DNA from: Mariprofundus sp. UBA1536
GTDB lineage: Bacteria; Pseudomonadota; Zetaproteobacteria; Mariprofundales; Mariprofundaceae
Length of the DNA: 64,000 nt
Direction: 5' to 3'
Assembly: GCA_002323245.1 (NCBI GenBank)
Contig: DCPU01000025.1
Span: forward strand, 80,763 to 144,762
Shown here: positions 17,019-25,276 of the stretch, one piece after another
Layout of the letters: every line of letters starts with the position of its first letter
Numbering within the stretch: position 1 is the stretch's first letter
Translations under genes and position numbers: made by a program
The notes under the pieces: generated by a model
The model's input: only the letters and a program-made list of their open reading frames with translations
Database searches by the model: none
What the model was told of the DNA's origin: nothing

Positions 17019-17623
17019 TCACGTTCGCCTTTCAGCAAATCGACGAAATACAAAGCATTGTGTTCAATATCCACTACGAATTGGTTGACCTTTGCTTCAA
17101 AGAAGCGGTAAGCCACCAATGTTGGAATAGCGACTGCCATGCCTACAGCCGTGGTGTTCAGCGCTTTAGAAATGCCGCCTGCTAAAACATCAGCTTTGCC
17201 CACGCCTTCTACGGAAATCACTTGAAATACTTCAATCATACCAATCACGGTGCCAAGCAAGCCAAGCAGCGGAGCAATAGCAGCGGTGAGCGCTAAAATG
17301 CCCACAAAGCGCTCTAAATGCGCAACTTCCTGGCGACCAACTTCTTCCAAAATTTCTTTCATCACGCCGCGTTGTACACCTCGGTTTTTCAATGCTACCC
17401 ACAAAATGCGACTCATGGCTGTGTTGTTGCCTTTGCATAATTCCAGCGCTTCATCAGCATTGCCAGCGCGCACAGCATCTTCTACGGCTTTGATTTGTTT
17501 AACGGGCACCACCACCGATGCGCGTAAGCTCCACGCACGCTCAAAAATAATCGTGAGTGAAAGCAGGGAAGTAGCGATGAGGATATACATCACCACGCCG
17601 CCTTGCGAAATAAATTCGGTCAT
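17015..17623 (-). CDS. exbB: MotA/TolQ/ExbB proton channel family protein
   Basis: This is 202 residues from the ATG at 17623, which has AGGTG five bases upstream; the frame stays open further upstream, but that part is not conserved. It has three membrane segments: an N-terminal one ('GGVVMYILIATSLLSLTIIF') and two in the C-terminal half ('ILALTAAIAPLLGLLGTVIG' and the GMAVAIPTLVAYRFF helix). The conserved 'APLLGLLGTV' and 'ALNTTAVGMAVAIP' motifs identify the family. It forms the proton-conducting complex with ExbD, encoded by the overlapping downstream gene. Confidence 0.93.
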   Translation of the reverse strand: MTEFISQGGVVMYILIATSLLSLTIIFERAWSLRASVVVPVKQIKAVEDAVRAGNADEALELCKGNNTAMSRILWVALKNRGVQRGVMKEILEEVGRQEVAHLERFVGILALTAAIAPLLGLLGTVIGMIEVFQVISVEGVGKADVLAGGISKALNTTAVGMAVAIPTLVAYRFFEAKVNQFVVDIEHNALYFVDLLKGERE

Positions 17624-17813
17624 GACTTCACCTGTCCTTATGTTGAATTTGGTTTGATAAGAAATGAAAACTGCGGCAAGTATAGGCAGGCAAACCCCCG
17701 CTGCAATCATGGAGTTGGTGAAATATGAGCTAGGCATGGCTATACTCGCCACATTCCGTATTTTTATAGCAATAAAACGTTTCTGAAATTTTCTAAAATG
17801 GAGTGTGATTCGC

Positions 17814-17984
17814 ATGATTGACCAAGGTTTGTTTGATATTTTGGCTTGCCCGCAATGCAAAGGCGGCATTCATTACAACGATAAAAAAACGGGTTTGGTT
17901 TGTGATAAATGTAAGCTTGAATACCCCATTCGTGATGATATCCCCGTCATGTTGATTGATGAGGCCACTTCGATACAAGACTGA
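17814..17984 (+). CDS. Trm112/YcaR family zinc-ribbon protein
   Basis: This 56-residue protein is preceded by GGAGTG. It shows 'MIDQGLFDILACPQCKGGIH' at the start and 'CDKCKLEYPIRDDIPVML' later, with two CxxC pairs and the 'YPI-DDIPVML' ending of the Trm112/YcaR family. Bacterial members are small, often next to LPS genes such as lpxK or kdsB. Here the stop TGA overlaps the ATG of the LpxL-like gene (17984), which fits that LPS context. Confidence 0.88.
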   Translation: MIDQGLFDILACPQCKGGIHYNDKKTGLVCDKCKLEYPIRDDIPVMLIDEATSIQD

Positions 17985-18910
17985 TGACGGATCATGAAGT
18001 AAAACCAGCCCCAAAGTGGACTCATGCTCTTTTCTCCACGCTCGGTTTGTTGCCTATGCCGATATTGTCAGCTTTGGGCGCAACCCTTGGTTTGGCCTAT
18101 TACTATCTCGATAAACGGCATCGTGCGATAACGTTGCGCAATTTAGCGCGCATCTTTCCTGAAAAGCCGCGTGTTGAACGTATCAGGTTGGCCAAGGCAG
18201 CATTTAAGCAAAATGGTAAAACTGTGTTGGAAATCCCTAGGGTATTCACCTTCAGCAAAGAAAAGCTGCTGGATGTCGTTTCAGTAGAGGGCGAAGATAT
18301 ACTTCAAGAGGCATTGGCTGAAAACAAAGGCGTGTTTTTGATGGCTGCCCACTTTAGCAATTGGGAATTGATGGGGCTGTTGCCGTCCATGCTGGGTTAT
18401 GAAACTTCCACTATATATCGCCCACTCAACCAAGCGCCTTTTGATGCTTTCACACTGGAATCGAGAACGCGTTTTAATACCCATTTGTATTCGCGCAAAG
18501 CCGGACTACGCTGGCTGTTATCAGCGTTAAAAAACAACCACTGCATTATTGTTGCCATAGATCAGCATATGGGCGCAGGTAATGGTATTCTTGTGCCTTT
18601 TTTGGGACATTTATCCAGCACCACGAATCTGCCAGCGCCATTTGTGGCGCGTAATCAAACACCGATGGTCGGTATGGCTTTAGTGCGCGAAGGCAACGCT
18701 TTTCAATTTACGCTGAAGTTTTGGCGTATTCCTGCACCAGTAGCTACTGGCGATAAAGAGCATGATGGTGTGGCTGTGATGACCGCAGCTTGTGAAACTT
18801 TTGATGCAGTGATTAAAGGGCATCCGGAGCAATGGTTGTGGATGCACAGGCGTTGGCGAGCGATTGAGCCAAATGAGGCACTAAAAAATATCGTCCACGG
18901 CGCACCCTAG
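17984..18910 (+). CDS. Lysophospholipid / lipid A acyltransferase (LpxL/HtrB family)
   Basis: This 308-residue acyltransferase carries the HX4E catalytic motif 'HFSNWEL' and a later 'IDQHMGAGNGILVPFLG' segment, both characteristic of LpxL/LpxM-type late acyltransferases. An N-terminal hydrophobic helix ('LGLLPMPILSALGATLGLAYYYL') anchors it in the inner membrane. It would add a secondary acyl chain to Kdo-lipid A. It is translationally coupled to the Trm112-like gene. Only one copy is seen in the window, so LpxL versus LpxM cannot be decided. Confidence 0.9.
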   Translation: MTDHEVKPAPKWTHALFSTLGLLPMPILSALGATLGLAYYYLDKRHRAITLRNLARIFPEKPRVERIRLAKAAFKQNGKTVLEIPRVFTFSKEKLLDVVSVEGEDILQEALAENKGVFLMAAHFSNWELMGLLPSMLGYETSTIYRPLNQAPFDAFTLESRTRFNTHLYSRKAGLRWLLSALKNNHCIIVAIDQHMGAGNGILVPFLGHLSSTTNLPAPFVARNQTPMVGMALVREGNAFQFTLKFWRIPAPVATGDKEHDGVAVMTAACETFDAVIKGHPEQWLWMHRRWRAIEPNEALKNIVHGAP

Positions 18911-18932
18911 TCTCGTAACATGTTGAAAAATT

Positions 18933-19080
18933 TAATCTAAATAATGCGATTGCTAATGGTTAAGTATTGTGTCCCTGGAACTTCTATTGTGTCCCTGGAA
19001 CTTCTAATCTAAATAATGCGATTGCTAATGCTTAAGTATTGTGTCCCTGGAACTTCGAAGTATTGTGTCCTTGGAACTTT
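18933..19080. repeat. 20-bp repeats inside a 52-bp duplication
   Basis: The unit tattgtgtccctggaacttc occurs exactly at 18965-18984, 18985-19004 (tandem) and 19037-19056, with a two-mismatch copy at 19061-19080. A longer unit beginning 'taatctaaataatgcg' spans 18933-18984 and is repeated with one change at 19005-19056. Repeats of the 'gtgtccc..gaa' type are, from memory, common near REP-associated (RAYT) transposase genes in marine proteobacteria. Confidence 0.75.
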
Positions 19081-19121
19081 CGGAACGTGTGGGCGCAGCA
19101 AAATAATACCAATATGCATGA

Positions 19122-19277
19122 TTGCAAGACCTTGTATCTTTAGCTTTGTTGGTTTTTAGTACAGGAATCAACGAATGTCAGCGTGATGATGATTGGATGA
19201 TCAGAGTTTCAGGTATGGTAGGAAAGGATTTGAAACCACAGAAACGTGGACCAAAAGTAGTGCAGGGGGATAATTAA
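19122..19277 (+). pseudogene. Possible RAYT (IS200-like) transposase C-terminal relic
   Basis: A 51-codon open frame (TTG at 19122, stop at 19275-19277) ends in 'VSGMVGKDLKPQKRGPKVV'. This resembles the C-terminal tail of REP-associated tyrosine transposases, which commonly end in an 'LTGR-L-P-KRGRP'-like basic stretch. The catalytic HUH and Tyr parts are absent. The flanking repeats fit the same origin. A real small protein cannot be excluded, but I see no good ribosome-binding site. Confidence 0.35.
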
Positions 19278-19317
19278 GTGTATTTAGTAAACTGTCACCG
19301 TAATCCGGAGTGTTAAT

Positions 19318-20901
19318 ATGAATTTATCAAGAATAAGCACTGCAATATCTATGGCTTTTATTTTATTCATGATACCAAGCTGTGGTAAAGATTCATCAGC
19401 CCCCGTAGTGCCTGCTGCCCCGATATTATCAACTATTGCTAATTCTGGTGCAGCAGGAACTCCAAGTACAGGTGTAGTTACCCATAATCTTGGGGATCAA
19501 ATCTCCTACTCTCATTATTCTAATTTACCAACTTCACCTAGTATTATAACAATGCTTGATGGAATTGTTGTTTCTTCCAATGGTAACATAAACATGGATA
19601 GCGATCATTTCTTGTGGTCGTTTGGCAATCCAACGAGTGGAATACCATTTACTAATATGATGGCTGTACCTTCAGATTTCACAGCTATTCCTTACCCTAA
19701 ATTTTATCAAACCCCGACATCTTTTAACCTATCCGTAGTAGATCCTTATTGTACCACTAATCCTAAAACCATTGCTTATCCGGCCTCATATCTCGGGGCA
19801 TTCCCTTTTCCAGATGTTATTGGCGCGCCTTTACCTGTAAATATCAAGCGTGGCGCAAATGTTAAAGATTATTGGCAATATGGCATAACCAACCCAGCAA
19901 CAAATGCAGGTTGCACAGGAGACTTACACACAGCTTTCATCTCAACACTTGCAAGGCTAAAGAAAATGGGTGTTGATCAGGTTGGTGTTTTTCGAGATAC
20001 ACAAGTAGCAGATTTCACCGCTCTAACTTGGCAAATACTACCTTCAGCAAGTTGGTCTATTTCAGACACTGAGATGGCTTGGATAGTTGGCGAAGCCAAT
20101 AAAGTAGGAGTTCAAATTTACGAATACCGACAGGTTGTCGAAACAGATGTTAATAATGTTGTATGGTCAGCAAACCCAACGTTAGCTGAGGTTACTAAAT
20201 TTCTAGATGCTTATATCACCTACATTGTTGGACGAGCGGTAGTTGCTGAGCAAAACGGAGTAGCAGCATTTCAATTGGATTATGGATATTTGTATTGGCC
20301 AACTTGGTCCCCGGCTATGGAAATGCTTTTTATTTCTAAAATGGTGACAGCTGCTCAGCAAGTTCGCGCTGTTTATTCGGGAAAAATTATGTATGGGCAA
20401 ACAAATACGTTATTTAATAATGTGGATGCAAGTGCCTTAATCTTAAAAGAAATAGATGTCTATATCGGAGATCTTACAGCGGCTAACCACATTGCAAGTA
20501 ACGAAAATTCAAACCCAACTGTTTCAATGATGAAGCAAAAGTATCTCACTGCTATGAGTTGGTATTCAAATATGATGGGGACGAATAAAAAGCCAATACT
20601 ATGGAAAATGCAGGCTCAATCACATCGGTACTATCTCAGGGATGGTTGGATTGAAGATGGTTTTTGTGTTTCAGGTTGTATGCAAAATAATGTCCAAATA
20701 GATTTTTCAGTTCAGGCCATTGCTTATGAGGCCATGCTAGAAGCGATTAATCAGCAAAATTTTTTAACGGTTGATTCAGTTGTGGCGGATACATCTTGGT
20801 ATGTAGATATCTTATTGCCAAAAGATAGTTTTCCAAATTTATCACAGTCTTTTAGAAATAAACCAGCTGAATCCATATTATATAAGTGGTATGCTAAATA
20901 A
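19318..20901 (+). CDS. Secreted lipoprotein, possible TIM-barrel glycoside hydrolase-like
   Basis: This 527-residue protein has a lipoprotein signal ('MAFILFMIPSCGKDSS', Cys at about residue 23, followed by Gly). The mature part has alternating strand/helix segments with 'RLKKMGVDQVGVFRD', 'EQNGVAAFQLDYGYLYW' and 'LKEIDVYIGDL', which read like a beta/alpha barrel whose strands end in acidic residues, as in glycoside hydrolases of clan GH-A. No family signature is certain. The composition is more A+T-rich than its neighbours, and transposase-like repeats lie on both sides, so horizontal transfer is likely. It appears to be a single-gene unit. Confidence 0.55.
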   Translation: MNLSRISTAISMAFILFMIPSCGKDSSAPVVPAAPILSTIANSGAAGTPSTGVVTHNLGDQISYSHYSNLPTSPSIITMLDGIVVSSNGNINMDSDHFLWSFGNPTSGIPFTNMMAVPSDFTAIPYPKFYQTPTSFNLSVVDPYCTTNPKTIAYPASYLGAFPFPDVIGAPLPVNIKRGANVKDYWQYGITNPATNAGCTGDLHTAFISTLARLKKMGVDQVGVFRDTQVADFTALTWQILPSASWSISDTEMAWIVGEANKVGVQIYEYRQVVETDVNNVVWSANPTLAEVTKFLDAYITYIVGRAVVAEQNGVAAFQLDYGYLYWPTWSPAMEMLFISKMVTAAQQVRAVYSGKIMYGQTNTLFNNVDASALILKEIDVYIGDLTAANHIASNENSNPTVSMMKQKYLTAMSWYSNMMGTNKKPILWKMQAQSHRYYLRDGWIEDGFCVSGCMQNNVQIDFSVQAIAYEAMLEAINQQNFLTVDSVVADTSWYVDILLPKDSFPNLSQSFRNKPAESILYKWYAK

Positions 20902-21345
20902 GCATCAAGCTTCGGGTCAATTCATACAAATGACATTTAGTTTGAAGTAAGGGTTTAAGTTCTGTGTTGCACGCTCGGGGTCAGCGCTCGGGGTCAAGGG
21001 CTTGATTCGCGGATTTAGGTATCCGAATTTATCAGCTTATGCATCGTTGTGTGGTATGGCAGATTAATATGGCAATAGGGTACTTGTGGCACAGCTATGG
21101 TCGTAAATGATTTCGCGCATCCAGATATTGCGACTCTTTTTATGTCTGTAATTTCAGGTGGGAGTAGGCGACTTTGCATGCATATTGCGGCTTAGGGTGA
21201 GTCCCATTGTTCCTCAATCCGCTGGTGCGGGCATTTATTCATATCAAAGTGCTTTAAGCGTTGGTGCGCAAAAAGATAGCAACAAAAAATTTTCATTGCT
21301 GATTTTCGTATTGAGGACTTCGTGGGTCTGGTTCATGCTTGGCTG
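20902..21345. other. Intergenic region with short tandem repeat
   Basis: This 444-bp gap carries two close copies of gctcggggtca (20973-20983 and 20986-20996) followed by 'agggcttgattcg'. That is similar, from memory, to the 'ggggtcaggtcttga' motif often found beside RAYT elements. A 62-codon open frame at 21158-21346 has no protein-like character and is not called. It forms the right edge of the accessory patch. Confidence 0.45.
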
Positions 21346-21765
21346 ATGAAACAAGCGCAAACATCTTTAAACGTATCGTGTCGCGGTCGCGGGATGACGA
21401 ATATTACTTCTCAAATTCAAAGTTGGCTTCGTGGAACAGGTGTTCAGACGGGAGTGATGACGGTGTATGTGCAACACACCAGCTGCTCGCTCATTATTCA
21501 GGAAAATGCCGATCCGGATGTGCTTACTGATCTGGAAACATTTATGGGTAAGTTGGTTCAGGATGGGCACCCTGATTTTTTGCATGTGGATGAGGGCATT
21601 GATGATATGTCCGCCCACATTCGCACGACATTGACGCAAGTATCGCTGACTATTCCTGTTGTAAACGGTCAAGCCGCTTTGGGCATTTGGCAGGCTGTGT
21701 ACGTATATGAACATCGATTTGCATCCATGCAGCGGCGGGTGTTGTTACATGTGGTTGGAGAGTAA
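21346..21765 (+). CDS. YjbQ family protein (UPF0047)
   Basis: This 139-residue protein begins 'MKQAQTSLNV' in line with the family; a GTG at 21322 behind GAGGA would add eight residues. It has the family motifs 'GRGMTNIT', 'VQHTSCSLIIQENADPDVL' and 'HPDFLHVDEGIDDMSAHIR', including the His and Glu residues proposed to form the active site. Some members have weak thiamine-phosphate synthase activity, but the true role is unknown. The NUDIX gene starts two bases after its stop, so they form one transcription unit. Confidence 0.9.
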   Translation: MKQAQTSLNVSCRGRGMTNITSQIQSWLRGTGVQTGVMTVYVQHTSCSLIIQENADPDVLTDLETFMGKLVQDGHPDFLHVDEGIDDMSAHIRTTLTQVSLTIPVVNGQAALGIWQAVYVYEHRFASMQRRVLLHVVGE

Positions 21766-21767
21766 AA

Positions 21768-22352
21768 ATGAGTCAGATGAAATATAAGATTCTCAAGCGT
21801 GAAGTATTGCATCAGGGCTTTTTCAAGATGGAGGGTTTTGATTTAAGCCACGATAAATTTGATGGCGGAGAGCTTACCATTCGCCGCGAATTACTGGAGC
21901 GCGGCGATGCGGCTGCGGCTGTGCTCTACGATAAAAACCATGATGAAGTATTGCTTATTGAGCAATTTCGCATTGGGCCTGCGATGCGCGATGACAATCC
22001 ATGGTTGATTGAGGTGGTGGCTGGCATTGTCGATGCGGGTGAAAGCCGCGAAGAAGCGATTCGGCGCGAGGCTGTTGAAGAATCAGGCTACGCACCCTCA
22101 GAAGTGGTTTATCTTGGCAAATACTACGCCACGCCGGGTGGTTCATCGGAATGCATTTATTTGTATTTGGGTTATGTGGATAAGGATAGACCTGTGCACG
22201 ATGGTGGTGGCAAGGATGATGAGCACGAAGATATCCGTAGATTTTGGGTATCTCGCCAAGAAGCGATGGCCATGGTCAAAGATGGGCGTATCAATTCAGG
22301 TGCACCGATGTTAGCCGTGATGCTGGCTTTTGGTGTAGAAGGTGTAAGCTAG
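21768..22352 (+). CDS. nudF: NUDIX hydrolase, ADP-ribose pyrophosphatase type
   Basis: This 194-residue protein has the full NUDIX box 'GIVDAGESREEAIRREAVEESGY' (GX5EX7REUXEEXGU pattern). The preceding 'EQFRIGPAMRDDNPWLIEVV' matches NudF-type ADP-ribose diphosphatases (EC 3.6.1.13), as does 'YYATPGGSSECIYLYLG'. It hydrolyses ADP-ribose to AMP and ribose 5-phosphate, a clean-up step in NAD turnover. It is co-transcribed with the YjbQ gene. Confidence 0.92.
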   Translation: MSQMKYKILKREVLHQGFFKMEGFDLSHDKFDGGELTIRRELLERGDAAAAVLYDKNHDEVLLIEQFRIGPAMRDDNPWLIEVVAGIVDAGESREEAIRREAVEESGYAPSEVVYLGKYYATPGGSSECIYLYLGYVDKDRPVHDGGGKDDEHEDIRRFWVSRQEAMAMVKDGRINSGAPMLAVMLAFGVEGVS

Positions 22353-22395
22353 CTTTTATCGTTGGTCTCGTTCGACCACAAAAAGGGGAGGCACC

Positions 22396-25098
22396 ATGCA
22401 GGATGATTATAATCTCAATAATCCGCATGTGCAGACAGGCTCTGATGTATTGGGGGCGCTTAAAACTTCACAACATGGTTTAAGCCAAGCGGATGCCGGC
22501 GCTAGGCGTGAAATCTTTGGCTTTAATGAGTTGCCCAAGAGTAAGCCTGCTTCCGTGTTTGCCATCATACTCAGCCAATTTGCTAGCCCTTTGATTTATG
22601 TGCTTATTGCGGCAGCGATATTATCCGTTGCCATCGATGAATGGTCTGATGCTGGTTTTATTACGGCAGTGCTGCTGATTAATGCCTTGATTGGCACCAT
22701 TCAAGAGTTTTCAGCCCAGCGCTCTGCAGCTGCTTTGCATGCTTTAATTTCCTCGCTGTGCAAGGTGCAGCGCGATGGTGAAACATACGAAATCAATGCT
22801 AGAAAATTGGTGCCTGGTGATATCATCTTTTTAGAGTCTGGCGATCGGGTGCCTGCAGATATTCGCTTGTTGAATACGCATGCCTTTGCTGTGGATGAAT
22901 CATTGCTCACGGGTGAATCGGAAGCGGCTAAAAAAGATGCGGAATCTACTTCCGAGGAAACATCCTCCATTGGCGATCGAAAGAACATGGCTTTTGCTGG
23001 CACATTGGTTGCCAGCGGCAGAGGGCAGGGTGTGGTCACATCAATTGGCTTTGCCACCGAACTTGGCCGTATTGCTGAAGAAGTGCTCAACAAGCCAGCG
23101 CCCAAAGCGCCCCTGTTGGTGCGCATGGAAGTGTTTACCCGTCGTATTGCTATATTTGTTGGTGGGGCTGCTTTATTGATGGCATCGGTATTGTTTTATC
23201 AAGGCGCGCCATTGGCAGAAATCTTTCTTTTATCTGTTGCGCTAGCTGTGTCTGCTATTCCAGAAGGATTGCCAGTGGCGCTAACAGTGGCGCTGGCCAT
23301 AGGTATGCGCCGCATGGCCAAACGCGGCGTGATTATTCGCCGTTTGGTGGCTGTGGAGTCGCTGGGCTCATGCACATTTATCGCCACCGACAAAACCGGC
23401 ACGCTTACTGTCAACCAACTGACCGTGAATAAAATCGTGTTGCCTGACGCAACAACATTCGATGTGTCGGGTGAGGGCATCACTGCGGAAGGCAAAGTTA
23501 CGTATCAAGGCCAAGCATTATCAGCAGAGCAAGCCCTCGTTTTGGAGCAAATCTGTCGTGCTGCTGTGCTTAGTAATGAGGGTTTCTTTGGTAAACGCGG
23601 CGAAGGCTGGGCCTATCATGGCGATATGGTCGATGTGGCAATGCTGGTGATGGCACATAAAGCTGGGGTAATCAAGGCTGATGTGGTGAATGCTTGCCCA
23701 GAATTGGCAGACATTCCTTTTGAATCAGAGCGCTTGTATTCAGCAAGTTTAAATCAAGTGGATGGCGTCGCTCATATTTTTGTAAAGGGAGCAATGGAGA
23801 AATTACTGCCCATGTGCAGTAGCATGGTCACATTAACTGGCGAAGTGCCAATGGATGTTGCGTTTATTCAAGCGCAGACCAAGGTGTTAGCAGGGCAAGG
23901 GTATCGCGTTATTTTGCTCGCTTCAGGAGCGACGCAGGGGCAAGGTTATATCGCGCTGGAAGAAGAGCATTTACAAGGGCTTACCTTACTTGGTTTGGTC
24001 GGTATTATTGATCCGCTGCGCCCTGAAGCCAAATCTGCTGTGGCCTCCTGCCGCACAGCTGGCATTGAAGTGGCCATGATAACAGGTGATCACCCCGCCA
24101 CTGCCTTTGCCATCGCAAAAGTCATAGGTTTAGCTCAGGATGAGAATCAAGTCGTCACAGGCTTGGATTTGCGCCGCGCGGATAGTGATGCGGCTTTGGA
24201 TCAGCTTACCCTTCAGGGCAGAGTCTTTGCCCGCGTAGAACCGCAACAAAAATTACAAATTGTTGAGTCGTTGCAACGTAATGGTCATTTCGTAGCGGTC
24301 AGTGGAGATGGCGCCAATGATGCGCCGGCGTTACGCGCTGCCCAAGTGGGAGTGGCCATGGGAAAATCAGGCACTGATGTAGCGCGGGAAACGGCGAGCA
24401 TCATTATCACAGATGATAAATTTGATTCTATTGTTGCAGGTGTAGAAGAAGGGCGGGTGGCTTATGCCAATGTGCGTAAGGTGATATTACTTTTAATTTC
24501 AACTGGTGCCGCTGAATTGGTGTTGTTTACGCTCAGCTTGGTATTTTCTCAGCCCATTCCGTTGTTGGCCGTGCATCTACTTTGGCTGAATTTGGTCACC
24601 AATGGCATTCAGGATGTGGCTTTGGCCTTTGAGCCGCAAGAAGGTGATGAGCTCAAGAAAAAACCACGCTCACCCAAAGAGCCTATTTTTAACCGTTTGA
24701 TGATTGAGCAGGTGCTTATCGCTGCGTTGGTGATTGGGGTGTCGGCCTTTGTCATTTTTCAAATGTTATTGGCGAAAGGGCTATCGGTGGATGCTGCGCG
24801 TAATAGTACATTATTGCTGATGGTGCTGTTTGAAAACATGCATGTGTTTAATTGCAGATCTGAGACGCGCTCGATTTTCAGGCATAATCCATTGCGCAAT
24901 CCGGTGTTATTGTTTGGCACACTGGCGGCGCAGTTGATTCATATCGCGGCCATGTACACGCCTTGGTTAAGTGATGTGTTGGCGATCACGCCAGTTTCGT
25001 TTGCCCATTGGTTGCAGCTTTTGGGGGTAGCCATCTCCATTCTCGTGGTTTTGGAAATCTACAAATGGATTCGTTTGCGATATCCAATTGTTGCATAA
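22396..25098 (+). CDS. Cation-translocating P-type ATPase (P2 type)
   Basis: At 900 residues it has all P-type hallmarks: an N-terminal cation-ATPase domain, 'LTGES' in the actuator domain, the phosphorylated Asp332 in 'DKTGTLT', 'TGDHPATA' and the hinge 'GDGANDAPAL'. Membrane helix M4 carries 'AIPEGLPVAL' (PEGLP, shared with Ca2+ and Na+/K+ pumps) and M6 'NLVTNGIQDVALAFEP'. M6 reads N-x-V-T-N where Ca2+ pumps have NLVTD, so the ion is uncertain: Ca2+, Na+ or another cation. A good GGGGAGG Shine-Dalgarno precedes the ATG. It is 43 bp after nudF and perhaps separately expressed. Confidence 0.94.
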   Translation: MQDDYNLNNPHVQTGSDVLGALKTSQHGLSQADAGARREIFGFNELPKSKPASVFAIILSQFASPLIYVLIAAAILSVAIDEWSDAGFITAVLLINALIGTIQEFSAQRSAAALHALISSLCKVQRDGETYEINARKLVPGDIIFLESGDRVPADIRLLNTHAFAVDESLLTGESEAAKKDAESTSEETSSIGDRKNMAFAGTLVASGRGQGVVTSIGFATELGRIAEEVLNKPAPKAPLLVRMEVFTRRIAIFVGGAALLMASVLFYQGAPLAEIFLLSVALAVSAIPEGLPVALTVALAIGMRRMAKRGVIIRRLVAVESLGSCTFIATDKTGTLTVNQLTVNKIVLPDATTFDVSGEGITAEGKVTYQGQALSAEQALVLEQICRAAVLSNEGFFGKRGEGWAYHGDMVDVAMLVMAHKAGVIKADVVNACPELADIPFESERLYSASLNQVDGVAHIFVKGAMEKLLPMCSSMVTLTGEVPMDVAFIQAQTKVLAGQGYRVILLASGATQGQGYIALEEEHLQGLTLLGLVGIIDPLRPEAKSAVASCRTAGIEVAMITGDHPATAFAIAKVIGLAQDENQVVTGLDLRRADSDAALDQLTLQGRVFARVEPQQKLQIVESLQRNGHFVAVSGDGANDAPALRAAQVGVAMGKSGTDVARETASIIITDDKFDSIVAGVEEGRVAYANVRKVILLLISTGAAELVLFTLSLVFSQPIPLLAVHLLWLNLVTNGIQDVALAFEPQEGDELKKKPRSPKEPIFNRLMIEQVLIAALVIGVSAFVIFQMLLAKGLSVDAARNSTLLLMVLFENMHVFNCRSETRSIFRHNPLRNPVLLFGTLAAQLIHIAAMYTPWLSDVLAITPVSFAHWLQLLGVAISILVVLEIYKWIRLRYPIVA

Positions 25099-25276
25099 TC
25101 CTTTCATCAGAATATCGAGAAGCTGAGTGAGGAGTGTGATGACATATCGTAACGTCTAGATTTATGAAGCTTATCAATCTTTGCTTTTATTGGTTTTTCA
25201 GAGAAAATTCTTCATGATGAGGATGCAACTACATCAGTAAATGATAGACAGATGTGCAGACTAGGGAGGTGTAATC

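Larger units (their letters stand above)
18911..19317. other. Repeat-rich intergenic region with transposase-like relic
   Basis: This 407-bp gap contains a 52-bp duplication, four copies of a 20-bp repeat and a short frame that resembles a RAYT transposase C-terminus (listed separately). A possible Shine-Dalgarno (CGGAGTG) for the next gene lies at its right end. It marks the left edge of an accessory patch. Confidence 0.6.

Noticed and set aside
18933..19080. CRISPR array
   Set aside because: The repeats are directly adjacent or irregularly spaced, with no regular spacers and no cas genes.
21158..21346. 62-codon frame upstream of the YjbQ gene
   Set aside because: Composition is not protein-like, it starts at GTG without a good site and lies in repeat-derived DNA.
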